This document shows positions 17,481 to 26,217 of a stretch of 64,000 nucleotides of DNA, piece after piece. The position numbers and the translations under genes are program-made. Source of the DNA: Pirellulales bacterium (GTDB lineage: Bacteria; Planctomycetota; Planctomycetia; Pirellulales; JADZDJ01); the NCBI GenBank assembly GCA_035499655.1, contig DATJYL010000064.1:1-64000 (forward strand), given 5' to 3'. The notes below the pieces were generated by a model. The model made no database searches. It saw only the letters and a list, made by a program, of their open reading frames with translations, and was not told the DNA's origin. Within the stretch, counting starts at the first letter, position 1, and each line of letters starts with the position of its first letter.

Positions 17481-18374
17481 TCACCAAATCTCAATTTCCA
17501 GTTCCAACTCCACGCCCAAATGTTCCGCCACCCGGCTGCGCATCACGTCGATCAATTGCAGTACATCCTGGCTGGAAGCGTTGCGGTCGACCACGACAAA
17601 ATTCGCATGCCGGTCGCTCACTTCCGCCCCGCCGACCCGAGTTCCTTTTAGCCCGGCCTGGTCGATCAACATGCCGGCGCTAATGCCACGCGGATTTTTG
17701 AAAATGCAGCCGGCGCTTTGATGCGCCAACGGCTGCGCCGCCTTTTTCACAATCCATTGCTTTTGCATCCGCTTGGTCAATTCTTGCGGATCGTCGGTCT
17801 CCAATTGAAATTGCGCCGACAATATCGCCAACTCGTCCAAGCTGCTGTGGCGATAGGCAAACACCAAATCTTCTCGCTGGCGCGAAATCATCTCGCCGTC
17901 GCGTGTCATCACCTCGGCCCGGCAGGTCCATTGGCCGATGTCGCCGCTGCTGGAACCGGCGTTGCCATGCAAAGCGCCGCCGATGGTCCCTGGAATGCCC
18001 ACCATCGTTTCCAATCCGCCCAGGCCGGAGCGAACCGCTGTCGAAATAACATGCCCCAATCGCGCCCCGCCTCCAGCGGTCAGCAGTTGCTTTTCAACAT
18101 GGATTTGGTTGAACGCCGGCGCGGCCAACCGCACCACCACACCCGGCACGCCCTCGTCGCGCACCAGCAAGTTCGATCCGCCCCCCAGCAATCGAATCGA
18201 CAGCCCCTCGGCCGCCGCACGACGCACCAGCGTTTGCAACTCCTCGATGGTTCGTGGCTCGGCGAAATACTCTGCCGCTCCGCCAATGCCCATCCACGTA
18301 AGGGGCGCTAGCGGTTCATGCAACCGCACAATTTCGTCGAACCCGCTTTTGAAACTCGTCGAAGATTTTCCCAA
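17481..18374 (-). CDS. murB: UDP-N-acetylenolpyruvoylglucosamine reductase
   Basis: MurB reduces UDP-GlcNAc-enolpyruvate to UDP-MurNAc with NADPH and FAD. The 297-residue protein has TWMGIGG, IRLLGGGSNLLV (FAD binding), GIPGTIGGALHGNAG and SAGCIFKNP, where the Cys takes the place of the catalytic Ser seen in type I enzymes; the length and absence of the type I extra domain fit type II MurB. Its start overlaps the end of murC by 59 bp in another frame, so translation is probably coupled. An in-frame ATG 27 codons later would cut the conserved N-terminus. Confidence 0.94.
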   Translation of the reverse strand: MGKSSTSFKSGFDEIVRLHEPLAPLTWMGIGGAAEYFAEPRTIEELQTLVRRAAAEGLSIRLLGGGSNLLVRDEGVPGVVVRLAAPAFNQIHVEKQLLTAGGGARLGHVISTAVRSGLGGLETMVGIPGTIGGALHGNAGSSSGDIGQWTCRAEVMTRDGEMISRQREDLVFAYRHSSLDELAILSAQFQLETDDPQELTKRMQKQWIVKKAAQPLAHQSAGCIFKNPRGISAGMLIDQAGLKGTRVGGAEVSDRHANFVVVDRNASSQDVLQLIDVMRSRVAEHLGVELELEIEIW

Positions 18375-19884
18375 GATCGCCTGCTCCCATGGTCAGCAGC
18401 ACGTCGCCGGGCTGCAATTCGTTGCTTAACCGTTCCGCAATGGCCACCGGATGGTGTTCGTCCAATACCTCATTGCCGCCGGCCGTCAGCAAATCTGCCA
18501 CATCGGCCGCCGTGGCTTCGCCTTCCCCGCCCGCACTTTCCCGAGCCCGGTAGACATCAGCCACCGCAATTCTATCGGCATTGTGCAAACTTGCGGCCGT
18601 TTCGTCCAGTAAGGCTGCCAACCGCGAGGCTTGATGCGGCTGAAACACGCACCAAACCCGTCGTCGCGGGAACATTTGCCGCACCGTCGCCAGGGCCGCC
18701 TTCACCTCAGTGGGATGATGTGCATAATCGTCGACCCACGGCACTCCACCCCATCGGCCCCGCACTTCTAGCCGCCGCTTTAATCCCCGAAACGCCGCCA
18801 AACCCTGCGCAATTTGCTGGGCCGAGACCCCGCAGTGCCGCGCCATGCCCGCCGCCGCTACCGCATTCAACACATGATGCCGCCCAGTTACGCCCAGCGT
18901 GACGTGAGCCAATTTTTTATCGTGCCGCACCAGATCGAACCGGTATCGTCCCAGCCGATGTTCCAAATTTGTGGCCCGCCAATCCGCCGCGCGAGAAAAT
19001 CCGAACGTTGCCGCCCGACGTCCCGCCGCCGCCGCAATTTTCTGGGCCACACCGCATTCGTGTGATGCCATGATCCATCCGTCATCCACAATTTGCCGCA
19101 CAAACTGCAAAATCGCTTCATGCAGCTGCGCAGGGGTGCGATAGTAATCGAAATGATCGGGCTCCACGTTCAACAGCGCCGCCACGTTGGGCCGCAGGTG
19201 CAAAAAATTCTCGCGATATTCACAAGCTTCCACCAGCATCAGTTTTCCATCACCGTGCCGGCCCCCGGTTTCGCCGATGTTTTGTGCCGCGTTGCAGTTG
19301 CCGCCGGAATGAATGCCGCTAGCACCGGGATGAGTGACGTTAATGCCCGGAAGAGAATTGCTGCGGCCTATCGACGGCGATGCTTCCTCTTGAACTCCGC
19401 CGTTCAGCGCCGCCGCGCCACACACCACCGTCGGATCCAGTCCGGCGCGAATTAATATCTCCGCGGTCATCGCCGTCACGGTCGATTTTCCGTGCGTGCC
19501 GGCCACAGCCATCACCTGCCCGCCCCCAAGCTGGAACTCCGCCGCGACGGTTCCCAGCATTTGCGCGTAACTGCGCTCGGGAATGTCCCGCTGCCGAGCC
19601 AGCAGCCGTTCCGGATTATCCGCCGGCACGGCGTCGCTATAAATCAGCAATTCCGCATCCGCTGGCACGTTGCTGCTAGCATGGCCGACAAGCACGCGCA
19701 CGCCCCGCTCCATCAAACCTGCCGCTGCATCGGGCTGCAAGTCCGAACCCGAAATTTTCCAGCCACGTTCTGCCAACACGGTCGCCAAGGCGCGCATTCC
19801 CGAACCGCCAATGCCTACCAAATGGGCGCTGCGTTGTTTCTGCTGCGCCCCAGCCGGCGAATCATGATTGCTATCTACACGCAT
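18316..19884 (-). CDS. murC: UDP-N-acetylmuramate--L-alanine ligase
   Basis: MurC adds L-Ala to UDP-MurNAc using ATP. The 522 residues begin with a Rossmann-like domain (HLVGIGGSGMRALA), then the P-loop AGTHGKST at 128-135, DHFDYY, the linker N in GVTGRHHVLNA and VDDYAHHPTE. An insertion at about 165-213, rich in Gly, Ser, Asn and His, sits between CGAAALNG and LMLVEACEYRENF and is absent from standard MurC. It would form a loop near the active site. The gene overlaps murB by 59 bp. Confidence 0.94.
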   Translation of the reverse strand: MRVDSNHDSPAGAQQKQRSAHLVGIGGSGMRALATVLAERGWKISGSDLQPDAAAGLMERGVRVLVGHASSNVPADAELLIYSDAVPADNPERLLARQRDIPERSYAQMLGTVAAEFQLGGGQVMAVAGTHGKSTVTAMTAEILIRAGLDPTVVCGAAALNGGVQEEASPSIGRSNSLPGINVTHPGASGIHSGGNCNAAQNIGETGGRHGDGKLMLVEACEYRENFLHLRPNVAALLNVEPDHFDYYRTPAQLHEAILQFVRQIVDDGWIMASHECGVAQKIAAAAGRRAATFGFSRAADWRATNLEHRLGRYRFDLVRHDKKLAHVTLGVTGRHHVLNAVAAAGMARHCGVSAQQIAQGLAAFRGLKRRLEVRGRWGGVPWVDDYAHHPTEVKAALATVRQMFPRRRVWCVFQPHQASRLAALLDETAASLHNADRIAVADVYRARESAGGEGEATAADVADLLTAGGNEVLDEHHPVAIAERLSNELQPGDVLLTMGAGDLGKIFDEFQKRVRRNCAVA

Positions 19885-20000
19885 CGATGGGTTACCACAC
19901 GTATAAAAACGGTTTGTAATCCGTCAAACTGGTTCCAACGGGCCGCGGATCATACGAACTGCCGCGCGCCACGGTCAATGCCGGAGACCGTAAAAGTGCT

Positions 20001-20018
20001 AGCGAAGACAGCTTCGCT
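20001..20018 (-). terminator. Small hairpin in the murG-murC spacer
   Basis: The arms AGCGAAG and CTTCGCT pair perfectly around a four-base loop. On the minus strand the hairpin is followed within a few bases by a TTTT run, so it may cause partial termination between murG and murC. Confidence 0.35.
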
Positions 20019-20053
20019 TTCGGCGGCTCGTGCCCCCGCTGCAAGTGCCAGTC

Positions 20054-21226
20054 TTACGCTGCTTTACGAGTCGCCGTTTGGCCGGCTAATTCGTGAACCA
20101 TCATCGCCACTTGCCAGGCTGCGTCGGGCCGGGCCAATTGCAGCATGGCCGACGACATTTTGCTGCGGACTCCTGCGTCCGCCAACAAATCGAACAATGT
20201 TCTGGCCAAGGCATCGTCTAAGCGCGTAGAACGGTTTCGCTCGTCAACCATGCGCGCCGCGCCGCTGGATGTAAACATCTCGGCATTCAGCCGTTGATGA
20301 TCCTGCGCCGCATGCGGATACGGAACCAGAACCGCCGGCACGCCCGTGGCCGCCAGTTCCGCCAACGTCGTCCCTCCAGCCCGGCAAATCGCTACATCGG
20401 TTCGTCGCAGTACGGACGGCATGTTTTGCACAAACGGGGCCACCAACGCCTCAAGCGCCAATTTGTGATACAACTCTTCCGTGGCCGCCACATCCCGAGT
20501 GCCCGTTTGATGCACAATTTGCCAACCGTTTAGTTGATCGCGCAGCTTGTACAGCGCCCTGGGAACAAATTCGTTGAGCGACCCCGCCCCGCCGCTGCCC
20601 CCCAGCACAAGGATGCGATGTCGCCAACCGCGGCGCTGATTTCGTTCTGCTTCGCCAATGAAGCTGGCTGACGCCTCGCGCTCAGGCAAATTTGAATGCC
20701 GCCGGAATCCGGCTCGAATCGGATTTCCCGTCACCCGCACTGGGCCCACCTTATGAAAATGTTTCCGCGTTTCGGCCCAGGCTGCGCAAATCAATTCCGC
20801 GCCCGATGCCAACCACCGGTTCGCTTTGCCCGGATATACATTTTGCTCCAACAGAACCAGCGGAATTCCCATGGTTCGGGCTGCCCCGCAAGTCGGTAAG
20901 CTGGCGTATCCGCCCAATCCCACGACAAGGTTGCATTTGTTACGCTGCAAATATCGCCGCGCTGCTTGAAAACCCGACAGGTTACGTCCTACGAATCTCC
21001 ACATGCCGCGCATTCCGCGCGGCAAGGGAGCACAGCGTACCGGCAGGTATCCAAAGCCGGCGTCGGCCACCAGCCGCTCTTCCAGTGGCTTGCCGCTTCC
21101 GGCAAAGGTAATTTGCGGAGCATCAGGCAGTGCAGCCAATTCCGCCGCCACGGCCAGTCCGGGAAATAGATGTCCCGCCGTGCCGCCGCCGGCAAACACA
21201 ATGTGCAAATCATTTAGTGTTGGCAT
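20054..21226 (-). CDS. murG: Undecaprenyldiphospho-muramoylpentapeptide beta-N-acetylglucosaminyltransferase
   Basis: MurG converts lipid I to lipid II at the cytoplasmic face of the membrane. Started at the ATG at 21226 (MPTLNDLHIVFAGGG), which has GGAAAG just upstream, it is 390 residues and begins with the family motif GGGTAGHLFPG. LVVGLGGYAS, VLLEQNVYPGKANR, LVLGGSGGA and CRAGGTTLAELAA (acceptor and UDP-GlcNAc sites) follow. It overlaps the end of mraY by 17 bp, so ftsW and murD, which often lie between them, are absent here. Confidence 0.95.
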   Translation of the reverse strand: MPTLNDLHIVFAGGGTAGHLFPGLAVAAELAALPDAPQITFAGSGKPLEERLVADAGFGYLPVRCAPLPRGMRGMWRFVGRNLSGFQAARRYLQRNKCNLVVGLGGYASLPTCGAARTMGIPLVLLEQNVYPGKANRWLASGAELICAAWAETRKHFHKVGPVRVTGNPIRAGFRRHSNLPEREASASFIGEAERNQRRGWRHRILVLGGSGGAGSLNEFVPRALYKLRDQLNGWQIVHQTGTRDVAATEELYHKLALEALVAPFVQNMPSVLRRTDVAICRAGGTTLAELAATGVPAVLVPYPHAAQDHQRLNAEMFTSSGAARMVDERNRSTRLDDALARTLFDLLADAGVRSKMSSAMLQLARPDAAWQVAMMVHELAGQTATRKAA

Positions 21227-22412
21227 CACTTTCCACGACACGATTGGCGAAACGAGGTTCACCTCCCATACGAGTTCCGACTTCCGCCACCGGCTTGGCG
21301 TCTTCCCCGCGATTCATTTTCATCGCGCCCAAACCGACCAGCGCACACAACATCGACACAATCCAAAAGCGCGTGACGATTTTATTCTCCGCCCATCCCA
21401 AAAACTGAAAGTGATGATGCAGCGGCGCACACCGAAACACCCGCCGCCCCCGCCAGCGGCACGAAGCCACTTGCAACATCACGCTTGCCGCCTCGGCCAC
21501 AAACACCGCGCCCACCACCAACAGCAGCAACTCCTGTCGTGCAATCACCGCCAATAGCCCCAGCGTGCCGCCCAACGAAAGCGAGCCCGTATCGCCCATG
21601 AACACTTGCGCCGGCTGGCAATTGAACCACAAAAACCCCAGCGTGCCGCCGATCATCGCCCCGGCCACCACCACCGCCTCTCCTGCCTCCGGCACATGCG
21701 CCACGCCCAAGTAGTTGGCCAGGTCGACGTGCCCCGCCACATACACCATCACCGCCACGGCGGCCGTCGTCGTAATCAAACAACCCCCCGCGAGCCCATC
21801 CAGCCCGTCGGCCAAATTCACGGCGTTTGAACTTCCCACAATCACCAACATCGCCAGCGGTACAAACCACGCGCCCAAGGGCACGCTGGATCCCACCAGC
21901 GAAATCTGCAAATCGGTCCCGCCCGGCAAATTGTGCTGCACGCCATACAGCCATGTGGCTACAACCGCCGCCGCCACAAACTGAGCGGCCAATTTCGTGC
22001 GCGCTTTCAGTCCTGTGCTGCGCCCCGAAAGTTTTCGCAAATCGTCGATCGCCCCAATCGCCGCCAGCCCCAGCACATTTACCAGCACAATCGGCACGTA
22101 GCTGTTCTTCCAATTGCACAACAGCAGGGCCGCCGCCACGATGCCCGTGACCAAGAACAACCCGCCCATGGTCGGCGTGGCGGTTTTGTGGCGATGCAGC
22201 TCCCGCAGCTCCGGCGTTCGATCGTTCAATGGCTCGCGAAATCGCGCTTGCAACCACCTGATCACGTGCGGCCCCGACCACACGGCCAGCACAAAGCTGG
22301 CCAACGCCGCTAGCGCGGTGCGAAACGTGATTTTCGTAAAGCCGCCCATCGCGGACATCCACGCTGTATCCGGCCACAGTGCTGCAAGTCGATCGATAAT
22401 CCAAACAAGCAT
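21210..22412 (-). CDS. mraY: Phospho-N-acetylmuramoyl-pentapeptide transferase
   Basis: MraY transfers phospho-MurNAc-pentapeptide to undecaprenyl phosphate, giving lipid I. Started at the ATG at 22412 (MLVWIIDRLA), which matches the N-terminus of E. coli MraY, it is 400 residues with about ten membrane helices. KTATPTMGG, the Asp pair in GAIDDLRK, NLADGLDGLAGG, GDTGSLSLGG and PLHHHFQFLGW are all present. A frame 20 codons longer exists but has no counterpart in the family. It overlaps murG by 17 bp. Confidence 0.95.
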   Translation of the reverse strand: MLVWIIDRLAALWPDTAWMSAMGGFTKITFRTALAALASFVLAVWSGPHVIRWLQARFREPLNDRTPELRELHRHKTATPTMGGLFLVTGIVAAALLLCNWKNSYVPIVLVNVLGLAAIGAIDDLRKLSGRSTGLKARTKLAAQFVAAAVVATWLYGVQHNLPGGTDLQISLVGSSVPLGAWFVPLAMLVIVGSSNAVNLADGLDGLAGGCLITTTAAVAVMVYVAGHVDLANYLGVAHVPEAGEAVVVAGAMIGGTLGFLWFNCQPAQVFMGDTGSLSLGGTLGLLAVIARQELLLLVVGAVFVAEAASVMLQVASCRWRGRRVFRCAPLHHHFQFLGWAENKIVTRFWIVSMLCALVGLGAMKMNRGEDAKPVAEVGTRMGGEPRFANRVVESDANTK

Positions 22413-22486
22413 GACAAATAGAACGCAGAAAAGAAAATGACGAAAAGACAAACGACCGACGGAATAGGCCAATACGATTGCGAAAA

Positions 22487-22516
22487 CAGCCCACCCCAGC
22501 TATCGAGGGTGGGCTG
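22487..22516 (-). terminator. Hairpin upstream of mraY
   Basis: CAGCCCACCC and GGGTGGGCTG pair over ten bases around a ten-base loop. Read on the minus strand, the stem is followed directly by TTTT. It lies 74 bp upstream of the mraY start and could be an intrinsic terminator or attenuator separating murEF from the rest of the cluster. Confidence 0.6.
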
Positions 22517-22761
22517 CTTCGGTGTTCCCTGAGTCGCCGGAGCGGCGTTGTCGCCGCCCCGACGCTCAGTCTTGGCTCCGTCGCGAAGCACTTGCCCGCG
22601 CAATTGACCCAGAAACTGCGCCGGACAAGTTCAATGCTCCTACCCAGGAGGGAGGGTAACGCCTCGGTTCCCGCAAACTCTGGCGCTGCAAACGGAGCCA
22701 CAACTTGGCTCAAACTGCGGGTGAATAAGTGAGTGCCGAGAGAAAATCAGTGATCACCTTA

Positions 22762-22807
22762 TTTACCACCAACTCTCTCACCACTCACTAACTCACCCCT
22801 CACCTCC
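22762..22807. repeat. Degenerate CTCAC heptamer repeat
   Basis: Units such as TCTCACC, ACTCACT, AACTCAC and CCCTCAC follow each other with period seven just before the murF stop. It is a weaker example of the heptamer arrays at 42460 and 53762. Confidence 0.4.
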
Positions 22808-22808
22808 T

Positions 22809-24215
22809 TCATGCTGCTCGGCGAAGGTTCTCGTTTCGGATCGCTTCCACTACACGTTCCAAGCCCATCGCCCGCGAACCTTTCACCAATACCGCACTGC
22901 CCGGTTGTGTGGCATGTTTGGTCAGCGAAATCGTTTCTTCCACGGCTTGGCAGGCGGTGGCTCGGGCACGTGGCATTCCTGCCGCTCGCGCCGCAACCAC
23001 CACGTCATCGGCGTGGTCGCCATAGGCAATCAGCCTGTCGGCCCCGCAGCGAGTGACCACTTCCTCGCCAATTCGGCGATGCCACTGCTGGCTTTCCGTG
23101 CCCAGCTCCTTCATGTCGCCGCACACCACCACGCGCTCCCCTGGCGCGTCCACTTCTCGCAGCAGTTCCAGCGCCGCCCGCATGGCCGCAGGACTGGCGT
23201 TGTACGAATCGTCAATCACTTTCACGCCCGCGGCATCGGTCACCTGGCAACGCATGGATGGCGGTTGAAAGCCGGCCAGCGCGTCGGAAATTTCCGCAGG
23301 CGATAGTCCAAACTCCAAACCGACGGCGATGGCTGCCAAGGCCGATGTCAGATGATGCCGTCCCCATACCGCCACGTGATATCTCTGACCATCAACTCGA
23401 AACTGCAATCGACCGCCGCTCGCGCGTACCTCCACGGCTGTCAAATCGCAATCAACGCCTCGGCCGGTCCACACGATCCGCGCTGCCGTGCGGCTGGCCA
23501 TGGTTCGCAGCCAGGGGTCGTCGCCGTTGAGAACGGCTAAGCCGTCTTTTGGCAGAGCAGCAAGCAATTCAGCTTTTGCCGTCGCTAATTGTTGCTGATT
23601 GCCGAATCCTGCCAAATGCGCTTCGCCAATCCGCGTGATAATGCCGATCTGCGGCCGGCACAACTCCGCCAACTTGCCGATTTCGCCTGGCCCACTGGCG
23701 CCCAGTTCCAATGCCGCGTAATGATGTGTCTGCTCCAGCCGCAACAAGCTCAACGGCACCCCGATGTCGTTGTTGTAATTGTGCGGACTGGTCGTGCCAG
23801 GAAATTTGCTGTGTAGCACGGTGTCGATCATCAACCGTGTGGTTGTTTTACCCACGCTGCCGGTCACTGCCAGCACGCGCCCGCTAAACTGCTGTCGCTT
23901 CCAAGCCGCCAGCGACCACAGCGCTTTCAGCCCGTCCTCCACCCGCAGCGACCACCGACCCGCCCACGGTTCCACATCGCGTCCGGCTACCACCACGCCG
24001 GCTGCGCCGCGCACCAGCGCATCTTCCGCGAAGCAGGAGCCGTCAAAGCGCGGTCCCTTCAATCCCCAAAACACCATCTCCGCCTGCACCCGTCGGCTAT
24101 CCGTGGCAATCGGTCCTACGTGGGTGGTCTCGCCGTGGCGCGGAGGCATCGCGGCCAATCGCAATTGGCCGCCGGTAATTTCGCGAAGTTGTCCTAGCGT
24201 AAGCAACATCATCAT
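22809..24215 (-). CDS. murF: UDP-N-acetylmuramoyl-tripeptide--D-alanyl-D-alanine ligase
   Basis: MurF adds the D-Ala-D-Ala dipeptide to the UDP-MurNAc-tripeptide. The 468-residue Mur ligase has the P-loop VTGSVGKTTT near residue 117, HNYNNDIGVPL, ELGASGPGEI, NGDDPW, the linker GRHHLTSALAA and VIDDSYNASPAAM, all characteristic of MurF. It lies 62 bp after murE in the same orientation. The first in-frame ATG was kept; an internal ATG one or two codons on is equally possible. Confidence 0.95.
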   Translation of the reverse strand: MMMLLTLGQLREITGGQLRLAAMPPRHGETTHVGPIATDSRRVQAEMVFWGLKGPRFDGSCFAEDALVRGAAGVVVAGRDVEPWAGRWSLRVEDGLKALWSLAAWKRQQFSGRVLAVTGSVGKTTTRLMIDTVLHSKFPGTTSPHNYNNDIGVPLSLLRLEQTHHYAALELGASGPGEIGKLAELCRPQIGIITRIGEAHLAGFGNQQQLATAKAELLAALPKDGLAVLNGDDPWLRTMASRTAARIVWTGRGVDCDLTAVEVRASGGRLQFRVDGQRYHVAVWGRHHLTSALAAIAVGLEFGLSPAEISDALAGFQPPSMRCQVTDAAGVKVIDDSYNASPAAMRAALELLREVDAPGERVVVCGDMKELGTESQQWHRRIGEEVVTRCGADRLIAYGDHADDVVVAARAAGMPRARATACQAVEETISLTKHATQPGSAVLVKGSRAMGLERVVEAIRNENLRRAA

Positions 24216-24219
24216 TCAT

Positions 24220-24237
24220 CCGCTTGCGGTTTAGCAC
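24220..24237. repeat. Short palindromic repeat CCGCTTGCGGTTTAGCAC, copy 1
   Basis: The 18 bases are identical to 41819-41836. In the second copy the left side extends to a perfect AACCGC-tt-GCGGTT hairpin. It lies in the murE-murF gap, 4 bp from the murF start. Confidence 0.6.
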
Positions 24238-24277
24238 GTTCTGCTCAACCGCGATGATTTTCCTTCCCGTTTTCGCA

Positions 24278-25807
24278 CTATCCGGCTTTGGCCCGTCGCA
24301 ACTCTGCAAACGGTGGCGCACCCGCTCGTGGCCATGCGACGTTTTCGTACAGCCATTGCCGGCCAATTTCTCGATCGTCGAACCAATGTCGTTGGCCGCC
24401 GACCACTTGATAATCTTCATGCCCCTTGCCGGCGATCAGCACGCAATCGCCCGGCTCCGCTTGTCCCAGCGCCCAGCAAATGGCTTCCGCGCGATCGGGC
24501 TTCACCACCACGGCGCCGCTATGTTGAAAGCCACGCAAAATATCGCGGCGAATTTTCCCCGGATTTTCCCGCCGCGGATTGTCGTCGGTCACCACCGCTA
24601 AATCGGCGGCCGCTTCTACCGCTTCGGCCATCAGCGGTCGTTTCTCTTTATCACGCTGTCCGCCGGCGCCAAACACGCACAGCAATCGGCCGCTGGTGAT
24701 TGCCCGCAACGAGCGCAGCGCGCTCACCAGCGCATCGGGCGTGTGAGCGTAATCCACAAACACGCTAAACGGCTGCCCGCACTCCAGGCGTTCCATACGG
24801 CCGGGAATTTTATCCAACCGTTCCAACCCGCGCACGATGTCGGTCAACGGTATTCCATACAGCATCCCCACTGCCGCCGCCGTCAGGCAGTTGTAGACGT
24901 GCCCCTCGCCGATGATTTGTGTCCGAACCGGCACGGTGTCGCTGCCGGCGTGCAGTAAAAAAGTTTGCTCGCTGGCGTGTCGTTCCACAATCGTGGCCGT
25001 CAGCTCGGCGGAGTTCACCATCCCGATCGTCAGCGCCGCTCCATCGAACGCTTTCAGAAATCCGCAGCATGCCGGATCGTCCGCATTTAGCACCGCAAAA
25101 CCGTCCGGGCGAATTTGCTTCAGCAGCCGCGATTTCGCCTGCCGATAATTTTCGATCGAATTGTGAAAATCCAGATGATCGCGCCGCACGTTGGTGATGC
25201 AGGCCGCGTCAAATTCAATCCCCGCCGTTCGGGCTTGCGCCAACGCATGGCTGGAAACTTCCAGCACTGCGTGCGAGCAGCCGTTGGCCGCCGTTCGCGC
25301 CAGCCAATCGGCAAGCATCGGCGCCGGCGGCGTAGTCATCTCGCTAGGATCGACCGCAACGCCGTCGCTGTTCAAAATTGTGCCGGTTAGGCCTGCGTTA
25401 TAGCCGGCGGCTTCCAGCACGCTGGCAATCAGCCAGCAAGTGCTCGTTTTACCGTTCGTTCCGGTGACGCCGATCACTTTCAATTTTTCGCTCGGATTTC
25501 CCGCCAGCGCCTGGCAAATTTGGCCGAACGCCACCCGGCTGTCAGGCGCCACGCACACCGGCGCTCCGGCGGCGGGAACATACCGCTCGGTCAATATCGC
25601 CGCCGCCCCGCGACCCACGGCCTGCGAGACAAAGTCGTGACCGTCGACGTGCGAACCCACCAGCGCCGCATACAAATCGCCCGGCCGGCAGGTGCGCGAA
25701 TCGGCCGTGCAGGCTTGCACGACCACGTCGTCGGCTCCAAACAGCGCGGCCGTGGGCAATAATTGCCGCAAGCTAATGCCGCCAGCGCTGGAAATATTTT
25801 CCCGCAT
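24278..25807 (-). CDS. murE: UDP-N-acetylmuramoyl-L-alanyl-D-glutamate--2,6-diaminopimelate ligase
   Basis: MurE adds meso-diaminopimelate to the growing stem peptide. Started at the ATG at 25807, which follows AGGAGG at eight-base spacing, it is 509 residues. VTGTNGKTST is the P-loop, SSHALAQAR and NVRRDHLDFH follow, and VTDDNPRREN contains the DNPR motif diagnostic for diaminopimelate rather than lysine. YAHTPDAL and FGAGGQRDKEKR complete the ligase domain. A longer frame from 26074 adds 89 unrelated residues that coincide with a structured leader. It is the first gene of the mur cluster and shows that a DAP-type peptidoglycan can be made. Confidence 0.95.
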   Translation of the reverse strand: MRENISSAGGISLRQLLPTAALFGADDVVVQACTADSRTCRPGDLYAALVGSHVDGHDFVSQAVGRGAAAILTERYVPAAGAPVCVAPDSRVAFGQICQALAGNPSEKLKVIGVTGTNGKTSTCWLIASVLEAAGYNAGLTGTILNSDGVAVDPSEMTTPPAPMLADWLARTAANGCSHAVLEVSSHALAQARTAGIEFDAACITNVRRDHLDFHNSIENYRQAKSRLLKQIRPDGFAVLNADDPACCGFLKAFDGAALTIGMVNSAELTATIVERHASEQTFLLHAGSDTVPVRTQIIGEGHVYNCLTAAAVGMLYGIPLTDIVRGLERLDKIPGRMERLECGQPFSVFVDYAHTPDALVSALRSLRAITSGRLLCVFGAGGQRDKEKRPLMAEAVEAAADLAVVTDDNPRRENPGKIRRDILRGFQHSGAVVVKPDRAEAICWALGQAEPGDCVLIAGKGHEDYQVVGGQRHWFDDREIGRQWLYENVAWPRAGAPPFAELRRAKAG

Positions 25808-25959
25808 GACGCAAGGCCTCCTTGCCCTGCTCGGCCGTGAAAGCGGCATTCCGCCTGTTCCACGGCCTTTCCCGGCGGACCGGAATGCGCTCGAGTCTTC
25901 TTTGATCTGACAAGCTAGCGGCCGTTTCCTTCCTGGTTGCGGCGCTAGAAAGAAGACTC
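25808..25959 (-). ncRNA. Structured murE leader, candidate cis-regulatory RNA
   Basis: Three perfect stems follow each other before the murE start. The outermost one, with arms at 25949-25959 and 25893-25903, pairs GAGTCTTCTTT with AAAGAAGACTC and encloses an inner CTAGC/GCTAG-based stem. The second pairs GCATTCCG (25846-25853) with CGGAATGC (25881-25888). The third, GCAAGG-agg-CCTTGC (25811-25825), holds the AGGAGG ribosome binding site in its stem and loop. This arrangement fits translational control of the mur cluster. I do not recognise a known riboswitch class. Confidence 0.5.
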
Positions 25960-26217
25960 TTCCATTTCCATCCAAAACCGGGCCGGATTGTGGCGATTTC
26001 TGAATTTGTGTCAAGGCAGATTTCCACCCGCTTTGCGGGAACAAAGCACAAAGCACCGTGAACAAAAAGAACAATCAGCGAGCGTGCAATAATTTCGTCA
26101 ATTGTAATTTGGTTATTGCGTTTCTGTGTCATTGGTCATTGGGATTTGGTCATTGGGTCATTCTCCACCATTTTGTTTCCGTTGCCCAAAACATGCGTCT
26201 TCCGTTACGCTATCACC
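25960..26217. other. Spacer between divergent murE and HTH-PTS genes
   Basis: AT-richer spacer with no gene. A GGTCATTG-type repeat lies at about 26131-26165 (several copies of TCATTGG), just upstream of the HTH-PTS gene. Promoters for both divergent genes should lie here, but none is clear enough to name. Confidence 0.45.

Larger units (their letters stand above)
22413..22808. other. murF-mraY spacer with hairpin and heptamer repeat
   Basis: The 396-bp gap contains no gene. It holds a strong hairpin at 22487-22516 and a pyrimidine-rich, CTCAC-based heptamer stretch at about 22762-22808 that runs into the end of murF. The gap is unusually large inside this otherwise compact mur cluster. Confidence 0.55.

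Noticed and set aside
21382-22713. 443-residue minus-strand frame overlapping mraY
   Set aside because: Gly/Arg-rich composition in a second frame of mraY, which has all family motifs.
25808-26074. N-terminal extension of murE
   Set aside because: The 89 extra residues have no counterpart in MurE, a good ribosome binding site precedes 25807, and the DNA forms stems.
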